Below are positions 41,003 through 49,184 of a DNA stretch of 64,000 nucleotides, piece after piece. Both the position numbers and the translations under genes were made by a program. Source of the DNA: Streptosporangium sp. NBC_01495 (lineage in GTDB: Bacteria > Actinomycetota > Actinomycetes > Streptosporangiales > Streptosporangiaceae); contig NZ_CP109431.1 in the NCBI RefSeq assembly GCF_036250735.1, forward strand, positions 124,001 through 188,000, in the 5' to 3' direction. The notes below the pieces were generated by a model. That model made no database searches. It was not told the origin of the DNA and saw only the letters and a program-made list of their open reading frames with translations. Numbering within the stretch: position 1 is the stretch's first letter; each line of letters begins with the position of its first letter.

Positions 41003-41036
41003 GCGGGCCCACCGCCAGTGCTGCCGATGGGCCCGC
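41003..41036 (-). terminator. Hairpin before the DUF932 gene
   Basis: Nine-pair stem 41003-41011/41028-41036 (GCGGGCCCA with its complement), ending 43 nt upstream of the DUF932 start. It should stop transcription from the PP2C gene; no U run follows, so strength is uncertain. Confidence 0.5.
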
Positions 41037-41099
41037 GGAAACGGGTGAAGGTTCAAGGAGGTGACCTGGTGGCCTGCTGCTCGAACCGGATGGGAGCGG

Positions 41100-41924
41100 T
41101 CACCGCCGCGGACCGCGGCACTTGCGGTCGCGGGCGGGGCGGGTCATCGCCAGCACCGTCGCGCCGCCGCCGGTCGGCGCCGAAATGCTTTCTTGAGCGA
41201 CGAGTTCGTCAGCACGGGGCGGTAAGTCGATCACCGCGACGGTGACGTTGTCGCGGGTTCCGGCGGTGAGGGCCAGGTCGACCAGTTCAGTGCAGGCCGC
41301 CGCGGGCAGCGGCGGAGCGCTGCGCAAGATCTCGGCGATGTGCTCGCGCGAGGTCTGTTCGGTGAGACCGTCGGAGCACAGCAGCAGCCGGGAGATCTCC
41401 ATCGCATCAGCCGGTCCGTAGGCTTCGGGACACCTCAGCCGGATCCGCCGCTGGTGAATGAGGTCGGTGGTGACTTCGCGCGGCCCAGACTTCACCGGGT
41501 GGCTGTGCTCGGTCAGGGTGTGCAAGATGCCGTCGCTGGTCAGCCCGAAGGCCATGAGGTTCCCGACCCAGGCCAGCCTGATTGCGTGGGTGGTGAAGAA
41601 CGCGGTGAGGATGGCGGCGGCGGTAGTCGTTTTGGGTGGGATAACCTGGTCGTAGGCAGACAGAGCTGAGCGGGCAGCAGCCACTCCAGCACAAGCCATG
41701 CCGGTTTGCGCAGTTGTAAAGGCGGTGATCTCGGCGGCCATCCGAGCGCGGAGCGCTGCGCCGGCCTCATCGGCGTCGCCATCGGATATCGCGATAGCAG
41801 TACCGATGCATGGGCCTTCGGTGATGGTGACGTAGTCGGTGTTCCAATGGCGAAGGCCACGTTCTGACCGGGCAGCGAACCAGCGGCCGTCGGCTAGAGG
41901 CTGGTGCAGGGACATACTCGTCAT
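41100..41924 (-). CDS. PP2C-family phosphatase paralogue 3
   Basis: A 274-residue PPM-fold protein closest in layout to the one at 6500 (both begin MTSMS). Motifs: AISDGDADEAG (near residue 48), LLLCSDGLTEQ (near 185) and GTRDNVTVAVIDLP (near 226). The usual GDS motif reads AWVGNLMAFG, so the conserved Asp is Asn and the Ser is Leu. This complements the loss seen in paralogue 1, where a different metal ligand is altered. It may be a regulatory pseudo-phosphatase. ATG 41924 has GGAGG upstream. Confidence 0.8.
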   Translation of the reverse strand: MTSMSLHQPLADGRWFAARSERGLRHWNTDYVTITEGPCIGTAIAISDGDADEAGAALRARMAAEITAFTTAQTGMACAGVAAARSALSAYDQVIPPKTTTAAAILTAFFTTHAIRLAWVGNLMAFGLTSDGILHTLTEHSHPVKSGPREVTTDLIHQRRIRLRCPEAYGPADAMEISRLLLCSDGLTEQTSREHIAEILRSAPPLPAAACTELVDLALTAGTRDNVTVAVIDLPPRADELVAQESISAPTGGGATVLAMTRPARDRKCRGPRR

Positions 41925-42005
41925 GCGCGTCCTCCAAGAAGCGGGGTACGTCGTTGAGGCCCGGTCAGGTCCGCCGGAGCTAAGACCGCTGGGGCAAAAG
42001 AGCGG

Positions 42006-42845
42006 TTACGGGCGGGCCATGCCGAGCAGCACGGCTGAAACGCCGGCGACGGAGATGAACGGGTCGCTGTCGGTTTCGAACCAGGTGCCGTGAGCCTCGA
42101 TGAGCTCGCGCAGTTGGCGGGTGCGGAGTTCATTGCGAAAGGCCAGAGCGGCTGGGGCGATGGCCAGCAGGACTCCCCCGGTGGCGAGCAGGTTCCAGGC
42201 GTGCGTGATGTGCGTGATGTAGGCCAGCGCGTCACCGTCGACGGCGAACGGCGGGTGCATCACGATCGCGTCGTAGGCCCGCTCAGGCCAGAAGGTAAGG
42301 AAGTCCTCGGCCACGACGTCCATGCTCTTGGCGCGCAGCAGGCCCGCGAAGGAGGGGATGAGTTCGCAGCACTCGATGACCGCACCGATACCGCGGGCCT
42401 CGCAGTGATCGGTGATGACGTCGACCAGGGCGCCTTGGCCGGCCGAGGGCTCACAGATGCGCTGCGCGGTGTGGGGAATCCGCGGCAGGCGCGGGTCGAG
42501 GAGGAGTTCCTCGGCTAGCTCCCGGGCCACGGGGAAGAACGCGGTGGGGTCGCCGAGCGGTATCGAGCCGGTGGCCAGCACCAGGTCCAGCAAAGGAGCC
42601 GGGTTGAGAGTGTCCTGGAAGAGGTGCCCGTGCAGGGTGTGGTTCCACCTGCCACCGAGCCGACTCAGCACCCGGTCGACCTTGGCTCGTAGCGTGTGAT
42701 TCAGCTGTTCGGCAGGCAGATAGTAGACGGTGCCCCGGCAGCGGCCGCGGGCGAGCACCGCCAGGACGTCGGGATCGACCGGTGCGCCGATGTAAGGCGC
42801 CCGCGCAGGTGGCGGTCGTGAACCGGTCGAGGCTACGGGGGGCAT
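42006..42845 (-). CDS. N6-adenine-type DNA methyltransferase, second copy
   Basis: A 279-residue methyltransferase. Motif I is ICEPSAGQGALVDV (130-143) and motif IV reads MHPPF (196-200) in place of NPPF or DPPY, a variant in which His replaces Asn/Asp. An N-terminal about 125-residue region with YYLPAEQLNHTLRAKVDRVL may help in target binding. The protein could still be active, since related phage-type enzymes tolerate changes at this position, but activity needs a test. ATG 42845 has GAAGG upstream. It is not closely related to the methylase at 8521. Confidence 0.75.
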   Translation of the reverse strand: MPPVASTGSRPPPARAPYIGAPVDPDVLAVLARGRCRGTVYYLPAEQLNHTLRAKVDRVLSRLGGRWNHTLHGHLFQDTLNPAPLLDLVLATGSIPLGDPTAFFPVARELAEELLLDPRLPRIPHTAQRICEPSAGQGALVDVITDHCEARGIGAVIECCELIPSFAGLLRAKSMDVVAEDFLTFWPERAYDAIVMHPPFAVDGDALAYITHITHAWNLLATGGVLLAIAPAALAFRNELRTRQLRELIEAHGTWFETDSDPFISVAGVSAVLLGMARP

Positions 42846-42934
42846 GGACGATCGCGCCTTCTTTCAGTGGTGAACGGTGCTCGCCCCGCACACAGGTGAC
42901 CCAAGGGCGAGATGAGCCGGCCGGGGTGGAGCGT

Positions 42935-43495
42935 TCAGCCGGGGCCGGGTGAGCCGGACTGGGTTGCGGCCAGGAACGTCTCGCTGTCAGGCAGGGCGTT
43001 CAGGGGCCAGCTCACCTCGAGCGCTACAGGCCAGTAGAAGACGTTGAACGGTTCCCGGTTGGCGAAACGGCCCTTGGTGTGAGGCGCAAGCTGCGAGCCG
43101 CGGTAGACCTCGAACGTCTCGGTGTCCAGGTCGACCAGGTATCCCCACTTGGTGAAAAAGCTGTGAAGAGGGGAATCCGAGCCGTCCTCCAGGAAGCCGG
43201 CGTTGAGAATGAGCTCCGGCACGTCCCGGATGTCTGACAGCAGGCCGTACCAGTCAGCGGAGGTGCTGCCGCCGGAAACCGGGGCCTGCAAGTCCGCGGA
43301 CGTGGGCGTGGAATCGAAGTTGACCACTCGCAGCGCGACCACGCGCCGACGCAGAACGAGCAGGCCCTCAGGGCTTTCAAGAGCCGCACGAAGCCATGTC
43401 AAGACGGCGACACCCAAGCCTGCGGGATGAAAGTCGTGGTCGATCTCAGCGATCTTCTCGGTGGCGTCAGCGACGAAACCGAAGAACCCACACAT
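42935..43495 (-). CDS. Hypothetical protein
   Basis: A 186-residue protein of an actinobacterial family without assigned function, starting MCGFFGFVADATEKIAEIDH. The C-terminal half has KWGYLVDLDTETFEVYRGSQ and FYWPVALEVSWPLNALPDSE, a recurring pattern in these proteins. ATG 43495 is used; a GTG two codons upstream (43501) has the better-spaced AAGGAG and is equally likely. MCGFFGF resembles the Ntn-type glutamine amidotransferase start, but the rest does not fit that fold. Confidence 0.6.
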   Translation of the reverse strand: MCGFFGFVADATEKIAEIDHDFHPAGLGVAVLTWLRAALESPEGLLVLRRRVVALRVVNFDSTPTSADLQAPVSGGSTSADWYGLLSDIRDVPELILNAGFLEDGSDSPLHSFFTKWGYLVDLDTETFEVYRGSQLAPHTKGRFANREPFNVFYWPVALEVSWPLNALPDSETFLAATQSGSPGPG

Positions 43496-43570
43496 ACTCA
43501 CGACCTCAACTCCTTCGACGCAGAAGAACGGAGCCGCCACGGCAACGAAGCAGCCCCGAAACGGGTGAAA

Positions 43571-43984
43571 TCAGCACGACGGCCCGCCTGTCCCCGCAGG
43601 ATGCGATTGGTCGGCTCCGGCCGTCGCGGAGACCAGGGAACGGTGAGGTTCAGCCGAACGCTGCGAGGCCGGCGGCGGCTGTACTTCCATCAGCAGCGCT
43701 TCGGCGTAGCGGCGTAGCGCGGGGTCGTCGATCTCGGCGGGCGTGGTGTAGGTGCCCGCCCAGTCGCCGATGCCGCTGCTGTCGTGCACCGCGGCGAGAT
43801 GGCTGATGAGAAGGCGGCACCCGCAGCCGCCGCTGCAGCGGGCCAGCAGCAAGATCGTCCACGTCACTTCGTAGCGGCCGCCGGGGCTGCGGCAGGTATG
43901 GCAGGTGCGGCACGTGGAGTATTCGCTGCTGGACAGCGATGGGGTGCCCTCTTTGATCTCGATCAGATATTTGTCAGGCTTCAC
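43571..43984 (-). CDS. Hypothetical protein with cysteine-rich motif
   Basis: A 137-residue protein with CRTCHTCRS and CSGGCGC (about residues 25-57), a likely zinc ribbon, followed by a helical segment (LRRYAEALLMEVQPPP) and a disordered C-terminus. The GTG 43984 has GGAGGA upstream and would overlap the stop of the small ORF at 43981-44247 by four bases. Function unknown. Confidence 0.6.
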   Translation of the reverse strand: MKPDKYLIEIKEGTPSLSSSEYSTCRTCHTCRSPGGRYEVTWTILLLARCSGGCGCRLLISHLAAVHDSSGIGDWAGTYTTPAEIDDPALRRYAEALLMEVQPPPASQRSAEPHRSLVSATAGADQSHPAGTGGPSC

Positions 43985-44247
43985 GGGCTCCTCCGGGATG
44001 GACGCTCAGCGGGACAGAAACGCTCCAGGGCTGCGCGCTGACGCGAACCCCTGGAGGACAAGGAGGAAGCAGAACGCTGAACCGGGATCGCCACCGCGAC
44101 AGGCGACGGCTGCACGGGGGCGATCAACGTGGTGAACTCGTCATGAGCGCCTCGTGGCGGTTCGGGTGGTGCCGATGAGGCAAGGCGTCGGCCTGTCACG
44201 AAGGCATCAGGCGCGCCGGTCTTCGCCGACAATGTGAGAGTCCTCAT
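43981..44247 (-). CDS. Possible small ORF under a start-codon hairpin
   Basis: An 88-residue frame (MRTLTLSAKTGAPDAFVTGR) with no recognisable domain and a Pro/Ser/Arg-rich composition. In favour: its stop overlaps the next start by four bases (GTGA). Against: low-complexity sequence and a weak ribosome-binding site. The ATG lies in a hairpin (44224-44255), which would hide the start if it is translated. Confidence 0.35.
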   Translation of the reverse strand: MRTLTLSAKTGAPDAFVTGRRLASSAPPEPPRGAHDEFTTLIAPVQPSPVAVAIPVQRSASSLSSRGSRQRAALERFCPAERPSRRSP

Positions 44248-44255
44248 TGTCGGCG
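44224..44255 (-). terminator. Hairpin overlapping a start codon, or ParB terminator
   Basis: Perfect 11-pair stem 44224-44234/44245-44255 with a ten-base loop, about 50 nt downstream of the ParB stop on the minus strand. The ATG of the possible ORF at 43981-44247 falls in the right arm. Confidence 0.6.
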
Positions 44256-44302
44256 GTATTTCCTAGCGGCCGGGGGCGCTCACCGCCGCAGCGCCTGCCG
44301 TG

Positions 44303-46012
44303 TCAGCTCACCACCTCGGCCGGCTCGGAGATGAGGTCGTCGCCGGCCGGCGCCGGTCCGCTGATGTGCGGAGCGGACGGCGGGCCGCTCTCCTCGAGCG
44401 TGGCATCGGTTTCGGGATCGGCCCATGAGTCGGAATCGGAGTCGTCGTCGGTGCCGGTCTCCGGGTCCGGCTCGGGGGCCGTGAGGTCGCCGGTGAGGTC
44501 GCCGGTGAGATCGGGCAGGTCGTCGGTGCTGGTCTCATCGGCCGTGTTGTCGGCGCTCTCGCCGGGCTGCTCGTCGTCGTTGTAGGCGTCCGGGTCTTCT
44601 CCCTGGTAGGGGAAGTCCTCGATGAGCGAACGCTCCAGCAGCGCCGGATCGTAGCCCAGGGTCTGCAGGATGCGCAGCCACAGTGCGGCGTCCTCGCGCG
44701 AGCACGGGCTCCACCTGGTCCGCCAGGTGTTGGCCGCTTCTCCGGTCTGGGTCATCTGATGCTCGAACGCCACCGCGATGCGCGCGAACTGCAGCAGCGG
44801 CAGTCTGCCCGCCTTGGCGGTGTCGGCGAGTTCGGGTTTCGGGGAGCCGGCCATCGTGCTCCACAAGGGGCTGGTGTGAGCGCCGGCATACCTTTCACGC
44901 AACGGCTCGGGCATGGCCAGAGTCAGCCGGGTGATGATCGCCTGGAGCGGCTTAGGCGCGGTCGCGCGAGCCAGCAGGGCCTGGAGCCACTTCTGGCGCA
45001 CCTGCGCGCACGCCCCCCACTCTCGCCGCCCTTCCCTGACGATCCGGCGCTCGCGTCGAGCGACCTCCGGATCCTCGACCGGGGCCGCCGCGACTGCCGC
45101 GACCGGCTCAGGCGAGGTGTAGCCGTGCTGGTCGGGGCTGGCGCAGTAGTAGTGCAGGGTATTGCCGTACGAGAAGTAGGCGCCGTTGCCCGGGCAGGTG
45201 CGGTGTGCCTCAGCATCCACCTCCACGCCGGTCTCCCTGCTGAGGCGGCTCAGGATCAGCGCACCGGCCGGCAGGGTCTCGGTCACCGAAACGCCCGCCT
45301 CCTTCAGCTCGGCGAGCTGCTGGGCATGTTCGGCGGCCTCCTTCAGCTCGGCGCGTACCGAGGAGACCGCGTGCTCGAAGGAGTTGTTCCATCTCATCTT
45401 CGAGCGGATTTTGTTCAGGGTCTCCTCGTCGGTGAACTCGGCCAGTTCCGACAGCTGAAGAAACGTCCACTCATAGTCCATCTCCTGGACGAACCGCTGG
45501 GCCGCACCCGACAACTTCTCGCCCGCGGTGATGCCGGCGGTAACGTTCTTAGCGCTCAGGCCCGTGCTGTCGGCGATGCGCTTCTTGGTCGCACCGGACT
45601 GACGCGCCTGGAACAGGGCCAGGACCTGCTCGGGGATGGTGAGGCCCTTGCGGTGCTCGTGTTCGGTGTACATGTCCATGAACTGGCCGGCACGGTCACC
45701 GGCTCGACGCAGGTCGATCAGGCATTCCAGACGCGGAACCTCACCTTCGCGGGCGCCCGCCAGCCGCCGGTTGCCCTTGATCACCCAGTAGAGGAACTCC
45801 TCCTCCCCCTCCTTACGCTCGTAGTCCTCGGGGATGGGGACCACCGAAAGCGGCACCTGCCGCTCGAAGGCGATGGACTTGACGAAGGCGGGCGTCAGGT
45901 TGAAGTCCTCACGGACGTTGTCGGGGTTGTGGTCGAGATGCTTGGTCTCGATCCACGCGAGTCGAAGCCCTTCCGGGATGGGAAGATCGTTTTCGATGTC
46001 GGTCACGGTCAT
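44303..46012 (-). CDS. ParB-like partition or regulatory protein
   Basis: A 569-residue protein with an N-terminal ParB/Srx domain (about 25-115): DHNPDNVREDFNL, RQVPLSVVPI and VIKGNRRLAGAREG, the last matching the GERR-type box that binds CTP in ParB. A helix-turn-helix follows (GATKKRIADSTGLSAKNV, about 145-165), then a long helical region with a cysteine/His-containing part and a C-terminal acidic tail of over 100 residues that contains repeated DLTG units. It is longer than typical ParB (about 300). No ParA is seen in the window. It probably binds centromere sites, but a transcriptional role is possible. ATG 46012 has GGAAGG upstream. Confidence 0.8.
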   Translation of the reverse strand: MTVTDIENDLPIPEGLRLAWIETKHLDHNPDNVREDFNLTPAFVKSIAFERQVPLSVVPIPEDYERKEGEEEFLYWVIKGNRRLAGAREGEVPRLECLIDLRRAGDRAGQFMDMYTEHEHRKGLTIPEQVLALFQARQSGATKKRIADSTGLSAKNVTAGITAGEKLSGAAQRFVQEMDYEWTFLQLSELAEFTDEETLNKIRSKMRWNNSFEHAVSSVRAELKEAAEHAQQLAELKEAGVSVTETLPAGALILSRLSRETGVEVDAEAHRTCPGNGAYFSYGNTLHYYCASPDQHGYTSPEPVAAVAAAPVEDPEVARRERRIVREGRREWGACAQVRQKWLQALLARATAPKPLQAIITRLTLAMPEPLRERYAGAHTSPLWSTMAGSPKPELADTAKAGRLPLLQFARIAVAFEHQMTQTGEAANTWRTRWSPCSREDAALWLRILQTLGYDPALLERSLIEDFPYQGEDPDAYNDDEQPGESADNTADETSTDDLPDLTGDLTGDLTAPEPDPETGTDDDSDSDSWADPETDATLEESGPPSAPHISGPAPAGDDLISEPAEVVS

Positions 46013-46074
46013 GTCAGGTGCGTTCCTTCCAGTGCATGGCGCGGACCGAGGTGGTCTCGCGCGGCAATACGAAA

Positions 46075-46111
46075 AGGCCCTGGCCTGCGCGGAAGTCGCG
46101 CAGGCCAGGGC
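46075..46111 (-). terminator. Strong factor-independent terminator
   Basis: Perfect 15-pair stem 46075-46089/46097-46111 with a seven-base loop, followed on the minus strand by TTTTCG. It lies 63 nt upstream of the ParB start and ends the gene at 46139. Confidence 0.85.
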
Positions 46112-46138
46112 CTGGGTGAAGAAGGATGGAGCGGGCGG

Positions 46139-46510
46139 TCAAGTCCGCCGGGATGGGGTAGATGACGCGCCGCCGGCCACGGTGATCGTCCCCTGCACCA
46201 GATCCCAGCCGGTCGCGGTGCACACGTGGGCGACCTCGCCGATCACGATGACGTCGCCGACGCTCAACGAGCGGTTGCCGAGCGCGCGGTAGGCCTGGGC
46301 CCGCTCGTCGTTGCCGACGTTGCAGATCTCGAAGGCCTCTTCCAGAACCTCCTCGGGGTCGCGGGCCTGCTCTGCAGGGATGTCGTAGGAGTAGGCCTTC
46401 GTCATCGGGTCGTCGGGGTGCCAGCCCCGCACAAACTGCGAGGGGTTGGTGTTGTGCCAGACGGCCACGGTGATGATGGGCTCGTCAGCGAGGTTCTCCT
46501 GAGGCAACAT
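46139..46510 (-). CDS. Hypothetical protein
   Basis: A 123-residue acidic protein of a type I recall from many actinomycete plasmids and genomes (IITVAVWHNTNPSQFVRGWH, EEAFEICNVGNDERAQAYRA, NRSLSVGDVIVIGE). The conserved part looks like a small barrel with an exposed loop. No catalytic motif is visible. ATG 46510 has GGAGG upstream; the longer frame is arginine-rich and unlikely. A strong terminator follows at 46075. Confidence 0.65.
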   Translation of the reverse strand: MLPQENLADEPIITVAVWHNTNPSQFVRGWHPDDPMTKAYSYDIPAEQARDPEEVLEEAFEICNVGNDERAQAYRALGNRSLSVGDVIVIGEVAHVCTATGWDLVQGTITVAGGASSTPSRRT

Positions 46511-46643
46511 GCGCGTTCCTCCATGGGTGGGGGTGTGGGGCTGCGTCCCCGATGACGGCAGCCGGCGGCGACAAGATCGGCAGACGAGGTGGGCGGGGCT
46601 GCCCGACACCGAAGCCACAGAAACAGCAAGGCGAGACAGATAC

Positions 46644-46678
46644 GCCGGCACCCGCCCTTTCCAAGGGCGGGTGCCGGC
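46644..46678. terminator. Perfect hairpin, probable terminator
   Basis: Perfect 16-pair stem 46644-46659/46663-46678 with a three-base loop, directly after the stop of the gene at 46701 on the minus strand. No T run, but the GC-rich stem is very stable. Confidence 0.65.
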
Positions 46679-46700
46679 GATGTGAGCAGCTTCCGGAGCG

Positions 46701-47150
46701 TTACCTGACCTGCGCGACCAAAGAGATCGGGGTCTTGACCTGCATCGGGCGATCGAACTGCAGATAGGTGCCGGACCAGGTCACGAGCATTCCCTCAGGC
46801 GTGAAGAAGTAGATCCCCGGCTCGCGGTTGCCGTAGGTCATGTCGTCGCCCGAAGCGTTGACGATCTCCCACTGCTGGCAGCCGTCCCCGCACACGTCCT
46901 TGTACTCGTAGTCGGGCAGCATCTGCGAGTCGGACGAGGACACCTTGCCTTTGGCCACGAAGTGCGCCATGACCATGCCGTGGTCGATCAGGTAGACGTA
47001 CGACAGCCGGTTGGGGTCGGAGTCGCGGACCAGCTTTTCCCGGACGTTCTTCAGCTCGGTCGGGTTCTTCTTGACGACGTCAGCGGGAAAGCCGCCGACA
47101 CTCTTCAGTGCCGCAGCGTAGCTGTCGCTCTTTTCCCTCTGCTCCTCCTC
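46701..47150 (-). CDS. Hypothetical protein, 5' end unresolved
   Basis: Coding-like sequence from about 47150 to the stop at 46701, ending SLVAQVR. It includes KSVGGFPADVVKKNPTELKN, LVRDSDPNRLSYVYLI, a conserved KGKVSSSDSQM and paired cysteines in DVCGDGCQQW. I recall relatives in actinomycetes that start 15-25 residues before the KSVGG part. Here the same frame runs on into the sigma-factor gene with no ATG, GTG or TTG until an upstream stop, so the true start is missing. Either the first codon is unusual, or the gene was truncated at its 5' end (often a membrane segment) when joined to the sigma gene. The ATG at 46976 is too far downstream. Confidence 0.55.
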   Translation of the reverse strand, partial: EEEQREKSDSYAAALKSVGGFPADVVKKNPTELKNVREKLVRDSDPNRLSYVYLIDHGMVMAHFVAKGKVSSSDSQMLPDYEYKDVCGDGCQQWEIVNASGDDMTYGNREPGIYFFTPEGMLVTWSGTYLQFDRPMQVKTPISLVAQVR

Positions 47151-47187
47151 AAGAAGGAAAAACGGGGAAGGGGAGGTGAAAGAGGGG

Positions 47188-48129
47188 TTAGATCCAGTCG
47201 CCTGGGTCGGCTGCGAGCTGGCGGAGCGCGTCCAGGGCCTGCTTTTCCAGCTGGCGGATGCGCTCTCGGGTCAATCCGAGACGCCGCCCGACCTCATCCA
47301 GGGTGCGAGGGGTGCCATCCAGGAGACCGAAACGCATCTCGATGATCAGGGCCAAGCGCGGTGTCAGCGCGCTGAGCATCTGTTGCAGGTTTTCTTTCAG
47401 GGCACGCTGGTGGACCAGGTCGTCAAGATCGGGAACGTCACCGTCTTCGATGACGTCCCCGAGGAGCAAGTCACCGCCTTGTTCCAGCGGGGCGTTCAGG
47501 CTGGTCGCCTCCCGTTGGACTCGCTGCAACTGGGTGATCTTCTGGGGCGTCATCTCCAGCTCGTGCGCCAGCTCAAGCAACGAGGGGTCTCGGCCCAGTT
47601 CCTGGTACATCACGCGTTCAGCGCGTCCGAGTTTGGCCAGGTCGTCGATTACGTGGACCGGGAGGCGGATGGTGCGTGCGGTCTCGGCGAGTCCACGCTG
47701 AATGGCTTGGCGGATCCACCAGCCGGCGTAGGTGGAGAATTTGTTGCCGTGGGTGTAGTCGAACTTCTCCACCGCGCGAATCAAGCCCAGGTTGCCCTGC
47801 TGGATCACATCGACCAGGTCCAGGCCACGGCCGGTGTAGCGGGTGGCGATGCTGACGACGAGGCGAAGGTTGGCCTCCACCATGTGGTTCTTGGCTCGCC
47901 GGCCGTCTGCGGTGATCTGCTCCAGTTCCTCGCGCAGACTCGCCGAGACGTTCGGCTCGGTGGTCAGTTTTTCCTCGGCGAACAGGCCCGCCTCAATGCG
48001 CTGAGCCAGATCCACCTCTTGCTCGGCGTTGAGCAGGTGACGGCGGCCGATGCCCTGCAGGTAGGTGAGCAGCGAGTCTTCGCCGGTGTTAGCGCTTTTA
48101 CGGTCGCCAGTAGCCGTCGCGCGGCTCAT
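47188..48129 (-). CDS. Sigma-70 family factor, RpoD/HrdB-like
   Basis: A 313-residue sigma factor of primary or near-primary type. Region 1.2 (LLTYLQGIGRRHLLNAEQEV), region 2 with the -10 recognition helix (RLVVSIATRYTGRGLDLVDV, KFDYTHGNKFSTYAGWWIRQ), region 3 (LELAHELEMTPQKITQLQ) and region 4 with a helix-turn-helix (LDEVGRRLGLTRERIRQLEK) are intact. Region 1.1 is absent. It could direct host RNA polymerase to plasmid promoters. The second ATG (48129) overlaps the DUF4192 stop (ATGA) and is preferred over 48141. Codon use looks like that of its neighbours. Confidence 0.9.
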   Translation of the reverse strand: MSRATATGDRKSANTGEDSLLTYLQGIGRRHLLNAEQEVDLAQRIEAGLFAEEKLTTEPNVSASLREELEQITADGRRAKNHMVEANLRLVVSIATRYTGRGLDLVDVIQQGNLGLIRAVEKFDYTHGNKFSTYAGWWIRQAIQRGLAETARTIRLPVHVIDDLAKLGRAERVMYQELGRDPSLLELAHELEMTPQKITQLQRVQREATSLNAPLEQGGDLLLGDVIEDGDVPDLDDLVHQRALKENLQQMLSALTPRLALIIEMRFGLLDGTPRTLDEVGRRLGLTRERIRQLEKQALDALRQLAADPGDWI

Positions 48130-49184
48130 CGTCCAGGCCATGTCGGGGGCAGGATCGGCCGTACCAGATGGGGGCGCCGCTCGATCTCGGTGGTGATCTT
48201 CTCTGTCGTCCCAGTCCAGCTGAGATCAGCCACCTGCTGGGGTGTCATGCCCTCGGCCTGCATGCAACGCATCACGAAAGCCAGCCTGTAATGCGGGTCT
48301 GCGGCCAGCGCCCGGCCCAGTGCGAAGTAGGCCAAAGCTCCGCGCTTCAGGCGCAGCGCGGCGAACGCCAGGATCGTGACCGGGGCGGCAAGGTAGTCAG
48401 GTTCCACCCTGCGCGTCACCTCGCTCCACAGCTGCAGGTGGGCGTCCTCACCGAAGGAACCGATGTAGGTCATCGCGAGATTGCGCAGCTCGCGGGAGGT
48501 GAGCAGAATGCCGAGGAAAGCCACCTCGTCGGCGGTCAGTGCCTCACCGGCTTGCACTCGATGCAGGGCTCGGGGAACCCGGATGCGGATCTCGCGTGCC
48601 CAGTGGGTGCCGTCGACGGTGTCGAGCAGGGCCTCGATGTGGGCACGCGCCGATGCTGTCGCCTGGCGTGCCTGCTCGCGAAGCGCACCTTCGACGGGAG
48701 CCAGTGTCTGGGTCAACTCCTCGCGGGTGGGCGGCGAAGTGAGCCCGTTGTAAACGGCCGCAGTGGTGACCGTACTGGTGGTCGTGTCGTACTGGGTGCC
48801 TTCGGATTGAGAGCCGCCACACTCTCCGCAGGAGTAATGCCAGTAGCGGTTCTCGTGTGCGCGCAGGAACATCAGCGTCTCAACCGCCATGACCTCCAGC
48901 ACGCTGTGAACCGCGTCCAGAGCAGGATCGATGGAGGAAGTGCCGTATCCGATCACGGCGACTTTCTCAACGCTGAACTTGTTCAGGAGCTTGGTCATGC
49001 CCCGCTGCAGTCTCAACGGGTCATCTGGTGAGCCGGTGAGATCGAACATTTTGAAGCCCTGCAACATCTGCAGGTGGTCGTGCGCCAACACCACGATGGC
49101 CCTTTCGGGGTGGAAGCCCACCACGTAGGGAGTGAGAGCCAGGAAGTCCTCCGGGCTGCTCAACGTCGTCAAAGAGGGAGTCAT
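48126..49184 (-). CDS. DUF4192 protein
   Basis: A 352-residue protein of the DUF4192 family (opening SLTTLSSPEDFLALTPYVVGF, then ERAIVVLAHDHL), widespread in actinobacteria with unknown function. A CGECGG cysteine pair (about 120-125) and an acidic C-terminal domain with repeat-like helices follow. ATG 49184 has AGGAG upstream; the longer frame upstream is shadow. It is coupled to the sigma factor gene, so the two are transcribed together. Confidence 0.8.
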   Translation of the reverse strand: MTPSLTTLSSPEDFLALTPYVVGFHPERAIVVLAHDHLQMLQGFKMFDLTGSPDDPLRLQRGMTKLLNKFSVEKVAVIGYGTSSIDPALDAVHSVLEVMAVETLMFLRAHENRYWHYSCGECGGSQSEGTQYDTTTSTVTTAAVYNGLTSPPTREELTQTLAPVEGALREQARQATASARAHIEALLDTVDGTHWAREIRIRVPRALHRVQAGEALTADEVAFLGILLTSRELRNLAMTYIGSFGEDAHLQLWSEVTRRVEPDYLAAPVTILAFAALRLKRGALAYFALGRALAADPHYRLAFVMRCMQAEGMTPQQVADLSWTGTTEKITTEIERRPHLVRPILPPTWPGR

